Counted from the stretch's first letter, positions 53,752-63,046 are shown. The stretch: 64,000 nucleotides of DNA from Cohnella rhizosphaerae (GCF_029525575.1 NZ_JAPDIA010000007.1:496001-560000), one strand, 5' to 3'. Notes: generated by a model from the sequence alone, not told the origin. Made by a program: numbers and translations.

Positions 53752-54981
53752 TCAGTTCGTCGAGACCGGAGCGGCCGGCGCTCGCGAATCGTTGTTCCCG
53801 CGGGCTTCCGCGTTTTCGAGGCGCAGGCTTGCCGCCGTGAGCAGCACGGCGGCGGCGACCATGAGGGCGCCGACCCACGGCGTATGCGCGACGCCGAGCC
53901 GCTCCACGACGATGCCGCCGAGAAAGGCGCCGATGGCGATACCCGCGTTAAACGCCGCGATGTTGAGCGAAGAAGCGAAGTCGACGGCATGTTTGGCGTG
54001 CCGCTCGGCCAGCATCACGACATAGAGCTGAAGCCCGGGCACGTTCATAAAGGCGAGCAAGCCCATGAGGAGAACGGCCGCAAGACCGGCCGCGCGGTAA
54101 GGCGCTGCGAAGTTCAGGGCCAGCAGGACGACGGCCTGCAGCGCGAACATGACGAGCAGCGCCGGCACGGGGCGCTTGTTGGCGGCTTTGCCGCCGACGA
54201 CGTTGCCGGCCGCGATGGCGATGCCGTAGAAGAGCAGGATCAAGGCGATGGACGACTCGCCGAATCCGGTTATATCCCGCAGAAGCGGGGACAAATAAGT
54301 GAAGACGACGAAGGTTCCGCCGTAGCCGAGCGCCGTGATTGAAAAGGCGAGCAGCAGCCGGCGATTGCCCAGCAGCGGAAGCTGATCGCGCAGCTTCGTC
54401 CGGGCGGCGCCGCGCAGTCCCGAGGGAACGAGGGCGAGGTTGGCGGCGAAGGCCGCGATGCCGACGGCCGCGATGGCCGCGAAGGCGGCACGCCAGCCGA
54501 GATGCTGCCCAAGCAGCGTGCCGAGGGGAACGCCGGTGACGGTCGCGATCGTCAGGCCCGAGAACATCGTGGAGATCGCGCTGGCTCTGCGATCCCGCGG
54601 CACGAGATCCGCCGCGATCGTCGAGCCGACGGACATGAAGACGCCGTGCGCAAAGGCGGAAAGGACGCGGGCGACGAGCAGCAGGACGACGCCGCCGGAA
54701 GCGGAGGCAAGGATGTTGCCCGCGATAAAGACGGTCATGATCCAGAGGAGCAGCGTCTTGCGCGGCACGCCGGCGGCGAGCGAGGTCAGGATCGGCGCGC
54801 CCGCCATGACGCCCAGCGCGTATAGCGTGACCGTCAGGCCCGCCATGGATTCGGTTATATGAAGATCGTCCGCGATTAAGGGCAGCAGCCCCACGCTGAT
54901 GAATTCGGTCGTGCCGATGGCGAATGCGCTGACCGCGAGCGCGAGCAGCGCGGCGGTGCTTTTCTTGGCGTTTAGCGTCAT
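53752..54981 (-). CDS. MFS efflux transporter (AraJ/YdhP-like, DHA1)
   Basis: 409 residues, twelve membrane helices. The start FAIGTTEFISVGLLPLIADD and GAPILTSLAAGVPRKTLLLW mark the AraJ/YdhP drug-H+ antiporter group; the motif PSGLRGAARTKLRDQLPLL forms the central loop. ATG at 54981 is taken because GGGAG lies 11 nt upstream, while the ATG at 54990 is only 2 nt away. It is divergent from the HxlR gene, the likely repressor. Confidence 0.87.
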   Translation of the reverse strand: MTLNAKKSTAALLALAVSAFAIGTTEFISVGLLPLIADDLHITESMAGLTVTLYALGVMAGAPILTSLAAGVPRKTLLLWIMTVFIAGNILASASGGVVLLLVARVLSAFAHGVFMSVGSTIAADLVPRDRRASAISTMFSGLTIATVTGVPLGTLLGQHLGWRAAFAAIAAVGIAAFAANLALVPSGLRGAARTKLRDQLPLLGNRRLLLAFSITALGYGGTFVVFTYLSPLLRDITGFGESSIALILLFYGIAIAAGNVVGGKAANKRPVPALLVMFALQAVVLLALNFAAPYRAAGLAAVLLMGLLAFMNVPGLQLYVVMLAERHAKHAVDFASSLNIAAFNAGIAIGAFLGGIVVERLGVAHTPWVGALMVAAAVLLTAASLRLENAEARGNNDSRAPAAPVSTN

Positions 54982-55053
54982 ATGGAGCATCACTCCCGTA
55001 GTAGATATCCCGGCCGGTGAATGCTATTATGGATGAATGTCGTCCGAAAGGAC

Positions 55054-55094
55054 AGTACGTACTTTTAAGTGACATAGGTACTAAAAAAGTACCT
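55054..55094. promoter_or_regulatory. HxlR-type operators between MFS and HxlR genes
   Basis: AGTACGTACT (55054-55063) is a perfect palindrome. AGGTACT-aaaaa-AGTACCT (55076-55094) has perfect 7-bp arms. Both contain the TACT/AGTA half-sites known from HxlR/YodB-type boxes. Confidence 0.75.
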
Positions 55095-55124
55095 GTGGCG
55101 GCATGCGGAAGGAGATCGATCGCA

Positions 55125-55484
55125 ATGGACAAAAAATACAACATCTCCGTAGAAGCGACGCTCGAAGTCATCGGCGGCAAGTGGAAGTGCGTTATCCTGT
55201 GTCATCTGACGCACGGCAAGAAGCGCACGAGCGAGCTCAAGCGCCTGATGCCCGCGATTACGCAGAAGATGCTCACGCAGCAGCTGCGCGAGCTCGAAGA
55301 CGACGGCATCGTCAACCGGATCGTATATAACGAAGTGCCTCCGCGCGTCGAGTACGAGCTCAGCGCCTACGGCTGGAGCCTGAAGTCGATTTTGGATGCC
55401 TTGTGCAATTGGGGCGAGCAGCATATCGTCAAGGAATACGGGGACAAATACGCGGTGCTCGAAGACAACGTGCTGAACCGCTAG
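55125..55484 (+). CDS. HxlR-family transcription regulator
   Basis: 119 residues, compact winged helix: LEVIGGKWKCVILCHLTHGK, RTSELKRLMPAITQKMLTQQ, then LRELEDDGIVNRIVYNEVPP and VEYELSAYGWSL. A cysteine (Cys in WKCVILC) sits where YodB/HypR-type sensors carry their redox Cys, so a thiol-stress signal is possible. AAGGAG lies 10 nt upstream of ATG 55125. It probably represses the divergent MFS and reductase genes. Confidence 0.9.
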   Translation: MDKKYNISVEATLEVIGGKWKCVILCHLTHGKKRTSELKRLMPAITQKMLTQQLRELEDDGIVNRIVYNEVPPRVEYELSAYGWSLKSILDALCNWGEQHIVKEYGDKYAVLEDNVLNR

Positions 55485-55501
55485 GAGAGAGGTAACTGAT
55501 C

Positions 55502-56571
55502 ATGAACAAGCCATCGATCTACGGCTTGCCGTACGACAAGCTCGCCGCCTGGCTGGCCGAACGCGGATTCAAGAAGTCCCGCGCCGACCGGGTATGGGAG
55601 CAGCTGTATAGAAGCCGGGTTGCGAGCTTTGGGGGAGACGACGCCGGCGCTCGAGCCCGCCTTGGCTGCGTTGCTCGATGACGGGTTCGCGCTGCGCACC
55701 ATGACGGAGCACGTCAAGCAGCAGTCCGCCGACGGGACCGTGAAGTTTTTGTTCCGGCTGGCCGACGGCAATCTCATCGAGACGGTGCTGATGCGGCACA
55801 AGTTCGGCCTGTCCGTCTGCGTGACGACGCAGGTCGGCTGCAACATCGGCTGCAGCTTCTGCGCGAGCGGCCTGCTCGCCAAAAGCCGGGATCTGTCCGC
55901 CGGCGAGATCGCGGAGCAGATCATGTTGGTTCAAGCGCATCTCGACGAGGCCGGCGACGGCGAGCGCGTCAGCCACATCGTCGTGATGGGCATCGGCGAG
56001 CCGTTCGACAACTACGACAACATGGCGGATTTCATCCGCGTCATGAAGGATCACAAGGGGCTGGCGATCGGTCCGCGTCACATCACCGTGTCCACGAGCG
56101 GACTGGCGAACAAGCTGCGGGAGTTCGCGGACTCGGATCTGCAGACGAACCTGGCCGTGTCGCTTCACGCGCCGAACGACGAGCTGCGCACGAGCATCAT
56201 GAAGATCAACCGCGCCATTCCGATCGCGAAGCTGATGGACGCGATCGATTATTATCTGGCGCGGACGAACCGGCGGCTCACGCTGGAATATATTCTGCTG
56301 CGGGACGTGAACGATCGCAGGGAGCACGCCGAGGAGCTGGCCGGTCTGATCGGCGAGGTGCGGCGGAGCCAGGTGAACGTGAACCTGATCCCGTACAACC
56401 CGGTGGACGAGCACAGCCAGTACCAACGCAGCGAGCAGGAGGCGGTGAGGGGCTTCTACGACGCGCTCAAAAAAGCGCGGCGTGAGCGTCAGCGTGCGGC
56501 TGGAGCACGGCGCAGACATCGATGCGGCCTGCGGGCAGCTGCGGAGCAAGCAAATCGCGGCGGCGAATTAA
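55502..56571 (+). CDS. rlmN: RlmN-type radical SAM methyltransferase (two frame breaks)
   Basis: About 355 residues after removing one G (G5 at ~55632) and one A (A6 at ~56468). RlmN methylates C2 of adenine 2503 in 23S rRNA and adenine 37 in some tRNAs. The radical SAM cluster motif is CNIGCSFCAS. Other marks are VVMGIGEPFDNYDN, TVSTSGLANKLREFAD, VSLHAPNDELR and VNLIPYNPVDE. An N-terminal helix (ADRVWEQLYRSRVASFGE) is typical. The related Cfr cannot be wholly excluded. GAGAGAGG precedes the ATG. Confidence 0.88.
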
Positions 56572-56582
56572 AAAAAAGCGAA

Positions 56583-56606
56583 GGGGCCGCGTTGAACGGC
56601 CCCTTT
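56583..56606 (+). terminator. Intrinsic terminator after rlmN
   Basis: GGGGCCG (56583-56589) pairs with CGGCCCC (56597-56603), followed by TTTCTTCTT. Confidence 0.8.
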
Positions 56607-56610
56607 CTTC

Positions 56611-57481
56611 TTATTTGGGTTCCGCAAGCTGCCGAACGCGCTGCGGGGACAGTCCGGTAAGCCTGGCGATCGTACGGAGGTCCATCCCCTCCTGCAGCAT
56701 ATGAAGCGCGATTTCCGCTTTGGCCGACTCCTGTCCGGATTCCCATCCTGTCTCCCGGCCTTCCTCCCAAGCGTCCTTCAAGAAGCTGATCCGATCCCGC
56801 TGCGCTTTTTCCCGGGCTTCATACAGCATTCTGGTCATGTCGTCTTCGCTGAGGTGAGCAAGACGCTCTTCGGCATGGCGTATCGTCGGATCCATCTCGA
56901 TCAACTCCTCCAATTGATCTGCGGTCGTCCGTTCGTCCAAAAACCGCAGCCAGCGATGCAGCGGGTCATCGGGACGATACGGCCCGGCTCGAAACTTGGG
57001 ACATTCGATAAAATGCAGCGCAATCAAATCGGTAAGCCGATATTGTCTGGCGTTGTCCGCGTAAAGCTGAAACGAGTGATGGAAGTGCTCGAGCGGCAGA
57101 AAGGAATAGTCCAATATGTTGATGCAGATCGTCTTTTTTGAGCTGGCTGTAATCCTCGCCTTCGCGGATGGAGTCGGCGAGCAAGCGACCCATGTAAAAC
57201 AAGCTGCGCTTTTCCATGTGCCGGTAACGCCCGACCTGCATTTCGACGTTGATCTGCTCCCGGTCTGCGGTCTCGCATCGGATATCGAGCACGCCTTCTT
57301 TGTCTTCAATCAGCCGTTTGGTGAGCAGCTTGCCGTCCAGGATGGTCAGGTCGGCGATCGCAGCATGGTCGGTCCGCAGCAGGATCGCGTTCAGCAGCCC
57401 GATCAGCAGCGGCTTGCTGTCGGCTTCTCCGAACAGCCGTTTGAACAAATAATCGTTTTTCGGATTCAATCGCTTCTTCAA
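56611..57481 (-). CDS. PD-(D/E)XK nuclease-family transposase-type protein (Rpn/PDDEXK_2; one frame break)
   Basis: About 289 residues after removing one A from the A6 run (coding strand) at ~57134, giving QLKKTICINILDYSFLPL. The nuclease core is LDIRCETADREQINVEMQ, where D and E-x-Q stand for the PD-(D/E)XK active site, after NPKNDYLFKRLFGEADSKPL. The family promotes recombination and occurs as mobile or domesticated copies. A TTG start at 57481 has GGGGAG 9 nt upstream. A close paralogue lies at 63114-64000. The tail here (DAWEEGRETGWESGQESAKA) differs from that paralogue's repeated tail. Confidence 0.85.
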
Positions 57482-57659
57482 GTTCCCGTTCTCCCCTCAG
57501 TATACCATAGCCTTTTGCGCGCATGGAGGAAGCAAAAAAAAGCACGCGCCGTCCGTTAAACCCGCAAAATCGGGGTTAACGGCGGCGCGTGCTTCGCGTC
57601 CGCTTGCCTTGCTTGAATCCATCTTCGCTCGCGCGGGAGGGTTTGTCAATCCGAGGGTG

Positions 57660-58528
57660 CTACGCCTGACTCGCGATGACGGGAATCCATACCTCGCAGC
57701 GGTAATCCTCCCCGTTCGTGTCTCCCTCCAGGTACACCTCCAGCTCCGGTGCAGGGGCATGCTCGTAGCCGCAGGACGGGAACCATTCGCTATAGATGCG
57801 TTCCCATAACCGCTGAATCGAAGGCGTCACGGGGCCGACAGAGGTGAATACCGCCCAGGTGGCCTGAGGCACCGTCCACGAGACGCAAGCCTTCCGGCGT
57901 CTCCGCCTCCGCGTCGCACGCCACCGCGACCAAGTAGGTGAGCAGTTCTTCGCCGGGCGGCATCGAGCAGATGCCGAGCAGCGGGTTGCCGGGGGATAGA
58001 GCCGCTAATCTGGCGAGCGTGCCGTCGGCCGCGCATTCTCCCCAATAAGCGGGAATTCTCCGGGTGTTCTCCCCGTTCTCGGTGCCGACCCGGATCATTT
58101 TGCCGAGGACCTTGAACGCTTCTTTTTTTGACGATCCGATAATCCATTTCCTTGTCTCCCTTCAACGACAGGTGGAAGGAAATACGCGGGTAGGCCTTAA
58201 GCGAGGCGCCTTGGGCCTTGGCCTCCGATGGCGCGATGCCATGCGCTTTGCGGAATGCCTTCGCAAACGACTCCGGCGAGTCGTAGCCGTACTTCAGCGA
58301 CACGTCCAGCACTTTGGCCGCGCCCATCGCGAGCTCCTGAGCCGCCAGCGTCAGCTTGCGCTTGCGCATGTATTCCGCGACCGTCATGCCCGTCAGCATG
58401 TGGAACATCCGTTGGAAATGATAGGGCGAGGTGCACGCCGCATGCGCGATCTCCGCCATGTCGAAGGGCTCCTCCACCATCCGTTCCATCCGGTCCAGCG
58501 CGTGCCGCATTCGCTCAAGCCACTCCAT
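57660..58528 (-). CDS. AraC-type regulator with GyrI-like effector domain (two frame breaks)
   Basis: About 288 residues after repair of a T7 run (~58126, one too long) and a second +1 indel near 57880. The N-terminal AraC domain has FDMAEIAHAACTSPYHFQRM and KYGYDSPESFAKAFRKAHGI. The C-terminal effector domain has IRVGTENGENTRRIPAYWGE, LLGICSMPPGEELLTYLVAV, and ends YSEWFPSCGYEHAPAPELEV then CEVWIPVIAS. The layout is that of BmrR/Rob-like multidrug-sensing activators. ATG 58528 is chosen because GAGGGG lies 6 nt upstream. No obvious target is adjacent except the membrane protein at 58618. Confidence 0.83.
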
Positions 58529-58617
58529 GCGCATCCCCTCTCTGACTCCACTCTATCATCCGCATGCCGGATTCGCCTGTCTTGGCGTGCTCTTCGCGAA
58601 CAGCCCCGGCTTGCCGG

Positions 58618-59130
58618 TCAGACCGATTCCCGCCTGCGGGACATCAGGGCGAGCGCGCCAGCTCCGATCAGCAGGATGGCCAGAATGGAGGAGCCGCCCG
58701 TCAGCTTCGAGAGCACGTAGCCGATCGAGAAGATGGCGAAGAAGAGAAGTGAAAGGAAAGTCAAAATGTTGATCGGGATGAGCAGCCACTTGTTCCGGCC
58801 CCCGAACCAGTACAGTTCGAACAGGCCGACGGCAGGGGCGAGAATAAAGCCGGGCCACATCATCGACCAGTTGTCCAGCAGCATGGCGATCTGGCAGACG
58901 CCGTACACCGTGAGCAGTACGCCGCCGGGGACGAGCACGCCGACGCCTTTGCCGCCGAGCACCGAGAAGTAGAGCCAGTGGAAAAAAATACCGAGCGGGA
59001 GCACGAACAGCGTTGGCCAGAAATACGCGAAAATCGAGCCTGTGCCCAAATGCAGATCGCCGCGGAACAGCAAAAAGAGGCCGGCCAGAAGCAGGAGGGG
59101 TCCGAGCAGCGTGCCGCGATGGATTTTCAT
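58618..59130 (-). CDS. Small polytopic membrane protein (LiaI/LiaF-type TM region)
   Basis: 170 residues with about five to six membrane helices: LGPLLLLAGLFLLFRG, YFWPTLFVLPLGIFFHWLYF, VLVPGGVLLTVYGVCQIAML, ILAPAVGLFELYWFGG, ILTFLSLLFFAIFSIGYVL and AILLIGAGALALMSRR. The helix pattern is like the LiaI/LiaF-type membrane domain; role unknown. ATG 59130 follows AAGGAG by 9 nt. A perfect inverted repeat lies just upstream. Confidence 0.7.
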   Translation of the reverse strand: MKIHRGTLLGPLLLLAGLFLLFRGDLHLGTGSIFAYFWPTLFVLPLGIFFHWLYFSVLGGKGVGVLVPGGVLLTVYGVCQIAMLLDNWSMMWPGFILAPAVGLFELYWFGGRNKWLLIPINILTFLSLLFFAIFSIGYVLSKLTGGSSILAILLIGAGALALMSRRRESV

Positions 59131-59144
59131 AAGTGATCGCTCCT

Positions 59145-59169
59145 TATAAGCAAAGCTTGGTTGCTTATA
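59145..59169. promoter_or_regulatory. Perfect inverted repeat upstream of the membrane protein gene
   Basis: TATAAGCAA - 7 nt - TTGCTTATA, 9-bp arms without mismatch, 15 bp before the start codon and touching the ribosome site. A likely operator or leader hairpin. Confidence 0.55.
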
Positions 59170-59419
59170 GCTTATCACTTTGAGCGCGACCCTGTCGTCC
59201 AACTCGCGCATAGCTCAGAATCAGACTGCAGACGGAGGCGCCGGACCGGACGTTGTGGTAGAAGATGCGAGCAGGCGCGGAGCTCACGTGGGTCAGAGAG
59301 TCTGTCCGCTGTCCACGGTGAGAGACAGGTGTGAGACAGTCGTTCGACAGTAATCTTACCGTGTCCTTGAAGAAGCGGAGTCGATTCTCCATAAGGCATG
59401 GCGGCTTTGACAAAACGAA
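59170..59419. other. Gene-free stretch
   Basis: About 250 bp with no convincing gene. Short overlapping minus-strand open frames lack ribosome sites and family resemblance. It contains an interrupted repeat of GAGACAG (GGTGAGAGACAGGTGTGAGACAG). Confidence 0.5.
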
Positions 59420-59459
59420 AACGGCCGAAAACGGAGAAGCAACCCCGTTGACGGCCGTT
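59420..59459 (-). terminator. Intrinsic terminator of the NmrA-like gene
   Basis: AACGGCCG and CGGCCGTT pair perfectly around a 24-nt loop; TTCGTTTT follows on the minus strand. It starts 6 bp after the gene's stop. Confidence 0.75.
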
Positions 59460-59465
59460 CTTTTT

Positions 59466-60326
59466 TTATTTTGCCGCCGTTAGCGCGGACACGGCTTGAA
59501 CCAGCGGTGTCACGGGCCGACCGAGCAGCTGCTCCAGATCGCCGCTCTCCACGGCGAGCGTGCCTGCGCGAATCGCCTGCTGGATCGCGACGACGATCGG
59601 CAGGGCGAACTCCGGCACGCCGGCGCTCTTCATAATGACCGCATAAGCGTCGTCGTCCACCTGCTGCACGGGAACTGCGCGTCCGAGCGCTTCGGATGCC
59701 ACGCTAGCCAGATCCGCGTACGACCGCAACGGACCGCCTAGCTCGTAAATCTTGTTGTCGTGTCCGGCGCCGGCAAGCACGGCTGCGGCCGCCTCCGCAT
59801 AGTCGCTGCGCGGAGCCCAGCCGACTTTGCCGTCCCCGGCGGACGTGACGAGCGGAGCGCCCGCGACGATGCCCTGGATCGCGCCGGCTTCGTTTTCGAT
59901 GTACCAGTTGTTTCGCAAAAAGGCAAACGGGATACCCGTCGCGCGAATGGCATTTTCCGTTTCGCGGTGCACTTCCGCCAGGAACAGCTCGCTCTCTTGA
60001 GCGTTCGGGGCGCTGGTATAGGCGATGAAGCCGACGCCTGCGTTGCGGGCCGCTTTAACGGCGTTCGCGTGCTGGCGAATACGGGTTTGCGTATCTCCGT
60101 CGGTCGATACGATCAACAGTCGATCGACGCCGGCAAAAGCTTGCTCAAGCGAAGCCGGATCGTCGAAGTCGCCGCGCCGAACGTCCACGCCGCGCTCGGC
60201 CAATGCCGCCGCCTTTTGCGGGTCGCGAACGCTGACGGCGATCCGCTCCGCGGGCACGCGGTCGAGCAGCGTCTTTACGACAATGGAGCCGAAATGGCCC
60301 GTTGCGCCGGTCACTAGTATTTTCAT
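59466..60326 (-). CDS. NmrA/QorB-like NAD(P)-binding oxidoreductase
   Basis: 286 residues, atypical short-chain fold. The dinucleotide loop is LVTGATGHFGSIVVK. RRGDFDDPASLEQAFAGVDR and LLIVSTDGD follow, then the substrate region ELFLAEVHRETENAIRATG and AFLRNNWYIEN. The pattern is that of NAD(P)H:quinone oxidoreductase 2 (YtfG/QorB) and YesF-like proteins. AGGAGG lies 10 nt before ATG 60326. Promoter and operator lie at 60412-60450. Confidence 0.88.
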   Translation of the reverse strand: MKILVTGATGHFGSIVVKTLLDRVPAERIAVSVRDPQKAAALAERGVDVRRGDFDDPASLEQAFAGVDRLLIVSTDGDTQTRIRQHANAVKAARNAGVGFIAYTSAPNAQESELFLAEVHRETENAIRATGIPFAFLRNNWYIENEAGAIQGIVAGAPLVTSAGDGKVGWAPRSDYAEAAAAVLAGAGHDNKIYELGGPLRSYADLASVASEALGRAVPVQQVDDDAYAVIMKSAGVPEFALPIVVAIQQAIRAGTLAVESGDLEQLLGRPVTPLVQAVSALTAAK

Positions 60327-60411
60327 AGAAAATCAACCTCCTGGGAATTCTTATTCGATGACCTCGACGCCTGGGCGCACGAAGATGGGGAATGCGTCAG
60401 CATCTGGCATC

Positions 60412-60450
60412 CGTTGTAACCATAATAGCTACAACGAGGTCGCGAGTCAA
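60412..60450 (-). promoter_or_regulatory. Promoter with operator for the NmrA-like gene
   Basis: On the minus strand: -35 TTGACT (60450-60445), 17 nt, -10 TATTAT (60427-60422). CGTTGTA and TACAACG (60412-60436) form a perfect inverted repeat that encloses the -10, a good place for a MarR- or HxlR-type repressor. Confidence 0.75.
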
Positions 60451-60569
60451 GACTCCGGCCAGGCATTTATAGGCTTTTCGGGCGGGGCTGCGTACGGAAG
60501 CGGATTTCCCGACGGTTCGTGACCCTTTTCATAGACAAAGCTCGGACGACCCGCTATCATTAGGGCATA

Positions 60570-60765
60570 ACTGCATATCCTCGTACCAGGCGCGCGCATG
60601 CTGCCATGCCGCTTAATAGGGAAGTCCGGTGAGAGTCCGGCGCGGTCCCGCCACTGTATATGCCGAGCGATCCGAGCGATGCCACTGTTCAGCCGAATGG
60701 GAAGGCGCCGGAGCCGCGATGAAGCAGAGCCAGGAGACCTGCCTTGGTCCGACTGTATCCCGTCC
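60570..60765 (+). ncRNA. Cobalamin riboswitch
   Basis: The adenosylcobalamin riboswitch core is recognisable: TTAATAGGGAAGTCCGGTGA, GAGTCCGGCGCGGTCCCGCC and ACTGTATATGCCGAGCGA, followed near the 3' side by the B12 box AGCCAGGAGACCTGCC. A further stem, CCGCTTCGCGGAGTGAGCGG, lies at 60765-60785. The terminator at 60857 is the probable expression platform. It should switch the SLH protein gene off when cobalamin is plentiful. The 5' boundary is approximate. Confidence 0.93.
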
Positions 60766-60856
60766 GCTTCGCGGAGTGAGCGGCGGGACCGGCTGTGCCA
60801 GCTATGCCGCTCTTCGGGCGGACGAGTCTGCGGCGCAGCGTCTTGCTGCGATCTTG

Positions 60857-60885
60857 AACCACTCCCATGCGGAGTGGTTTTTTTT
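60857..60885 (+). terminator. Riboswitch-controlled terminator
   Basis: AACCACTCC (60857-60865) pairs perfectly with GGAGTGGTT (60871-60879), loop CATGC, then T8. It lies between the riboswitch and the gene at 60956. Confidence 0.88.
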
Positions 60886-60955
60886 GATGCGGTACGGATT
60901 ACGCGGCGCGGGTCAAGAGGACTCATTATTTTTTTTCGGAAAAGGGGTATGACTC

Positions 60956-63046
60956 ATGTTGGGCTTCAAACGTTTCAAATCGCTGGCTTCGCTCGCGCTG
61001 TCTGTATCGCTGGCGTTCGCCGGACTGTCGGCTGCGCTGCCCGCGGGCAAGAGCTATGCGGAGAGCGCCGGCGCCACGACGACAGCCGCGGTCGCTTCCG
61101 TCAATGTCCAGGCGGATATCCAAGCCGCGATCGGCTACGTCAACGCGAACGGCGGCGTCTCCTCGGACTGGCTGGCCTTCAGCTTCGCGCGCGCAGGCCA
61201 AGCTGTACCCGCCGACTATGCGGCGAAGCTTGCCGCCGGCGTAGAGACCGAATGGGCCAAGGCATCGCCGGATCCGACGGCGCTTGCGCGCTACGCGTTG
61301 GTCGCGAATGCGACCGGCCTCGACGCGCGCAGCATCGGCGGCCACGACCTGATCGCGAAGCTGACGAGCTATCCGTCCTTCGCCAACGTTTACGCCGACA
61401 TTTTCGTGCTGCTCGCGCTCGATTCGGGCAACTACGAGCTGCCTGCCGGCACCGCGTGGACGCGCGGCGACCTGACCGCGGCGATCGTCTCCGGCATCGA
61501 CGGCTCTACCGTCCCAGACTTGTACGGCATGGCGCTTAGCGCGCTCGGCAAGTACAAGGATCGCCCCGAGGTAGCGGCAGCTGCCGACAAGGCCGTCGCT
61601 TGGCTGTCCGCCAACCTCGCCGACGACAACAGCGAGGCGATCGCGCAGACGATCGTCGGCCTCGCCGCCTACGGCATCGATCCGGCGGACGCGAAGTTCG
61701 CCAAGGGCGGATCGAACCTGGTCCAGCGCTTGCTGGCGTTCAAAAATACGGACGGCGGCTTTAAGCACCAGCTGTCCGACGCCGCGTCGGACAAGGCGTT
61801 CGCCACCGAGCAGGCGCTGCGGGCGCTGGCTGCGTACCAGCTGTTCTCCGCTTCGCATCGTTCGGTCTACGTGAACGCCGCCAGCCAATGGGTCGCGACC
61901 GGCGTCGCCATCGAAGGGCTGAACGGCCCGCTCGCGGCGCTTAGCGCTACGCAGGCGGTGTACGCGTGGGACGCGTTGGTTGAGATGGCCGATCGCAACA
62001 AGCTGAAGCTCGGCTATACGGACGATCCGCAGTACGGCAAGTTCCTGTCCGCGATCGGCGACGCCAAGGGCGACCAGAGCGTCTACTGGCTGTATGCGGT
62101 CAAGCGGGGCGGCGCCTATGCGACGATCGACACTTCGCTTGAGAAGTTCCGTCTTCAAGCGGGAGACGAGTTGTACCTGTATCTGTCCGGGGCTGATAGC
62201 GGCCTCGTGAAGTCGGTCACGGCAAAGGCCGCGGCGGGCGGCGCTACGGCAGTGAACGTGCAGTACACCTATTACGACAGCAGCTTTAAGGAAGTGACCG
62301 GACCGGCTGCAGGCGTACAAGTCTCCATCGGCGGCCAGACGGCGAAGACCGACGCGAACGGCACGGCAACCTTTAAAGGACTGTCCGGCGGCGAACTCGC
62401 ATACACCGTAACGGGATACCGCGATGGCGCCGCGCCGCTGGTGCTTAAGTACGCCGGCACGGTAGCCGTGGGCGCAGGACAGGCTGGCGGCGATTCGTTC
62501 GCCGACGCGGCGGATATTTCTTCCTGGGCAAGCGAAGCGGTGGGCGAAGCTTATGCGGCAGGCTGGCTTCAGGGCGTTAGCGCGACGGAGCTGAAGTTCG
62601 CGCCGAAGCAGCAGCTGACCCGCGTGCAGTTCGCGGCGCTGATCCTGCGCCTGCTCGGCGAGACGCCGGCTTCGGGCGCCAAGCAGACGTTCGCTGACGT
62701 CGCGCCGGGCGTCTGGTACTTCGATGCGGTCATGACGGCAAAGTCCAAAGGACTGATCGGCGGCGTGACGGCGACATCGTTCAAGCCGAACGACGCGATC
62801 TCCCGCCAGGATCTGGCGGTCGTGCTGGCCCGCGCCTTCAAGCTCGACGGTTCGGGATCGAAGACCGCGTTCTCCGACCAAGGGCAGATCTCCGGTTATG
62901 CGCTCGCGTCGGTCCGCGCTGTCTACGATAAGGGACTGCTGAAGGGAACCTCCGGCACGGCGTTCGATCCGAAGGCCAAGGTCACCCGCGAGATGGCGGC
63001 GGTCATCGCGTCGAACCTGCTGAAGCAAGGACTGATCTCGAAATAA
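60956..63046 (+). CDS. S-layer-anchored, transcobalamin-like surface protein (toroid + DUF4430-like + 3 SLH)
   Basis: 696 residues. A signal peptide ends near residue 35. Residues ~50-335 form alternating helices of an alpha/alpha toroid (ALARYALVANATGL, LYGMALSALGKYKDRPEVAA, AIAQTIVGLAAYGIDPADAK, NTDGGFKHQLSDAASDKAFA), as in prenyltransferase-fold proteins. About 375-425 (SVYWLYAVKRGGAYATIDTS, LQAGDELYLYLSG) resembles DUF4430. An Ig-like segment (~440-500) and three SLH motifs (SFADAADISSWASEAVGEAY, TFADVAPGVWYFDAVMTAKS, AFSDQGQISGYALASVRAVY) follow, which hold it to the cell wall. Toroid plus DUF4430 is the layout of transcobalamin and intrinsic factor. With a cobalamin riboswitch upstream, B12 or corrinoid binding at the surface is the best inference. 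AAAGGGG lies 8 nt before the ATG. Confidence 0.85.
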   Translation: MLGFKRFKSLASLALSVSLAFAGLSAALPAGKSYAESAGATTTAAVASVNVQADIQAAIGYVNANGGVSSDWLAFSFARAGQAVPADYAAKLAAGVETEWAKASPDPTALARYALVANATGLDARSIGGHDLIAKLTSYPSFANVYADIFVLLALDSGNYELPAGTAWTRGDLTAAIVSGIDGSTVPDLYGMALSALGKYKDRPEVAAAADKAVAWLSANLADDNSEAIAQTIVGLAAYGIDPADAKFAKGGSNLVQRLLAFKNTDGGFKHQLSDAASDKAFATEQALRALAAYQLFSASHRSVYVNAASQWVATGVAIEGLNGPLAALSATQAVYAWDALVEMADRNKLKLGYTDDPQYGKFLSAIGDAKGDQSVYWLYAVKRGGAYATIDTSLEKFRLQAGDELYLYLSGADSGLVKSVTAKAAAGGATAVNVQYTYYDSSFKEVTGPAAGVQVSIGGQTAKTDANGTATFKGLSGGELAYTVTGYRDGAAPLVLKYAGTVAVGAGQAGGDSFADAADISSWASEAVGEAYAAGWLQGVSATELKFAPKQQLTRVQFAALILRLLGETPASGAKQTFADVAPGVWYFDAVMTAKSKGLIGGVTATSFKPNDAISRQDLAVVLARAFKLDGSGSKTAFSDQGQISGYALASVRAVYDKGLLKGTSGTAFDPKAKVTREMAAVIASNLLKQGLISK

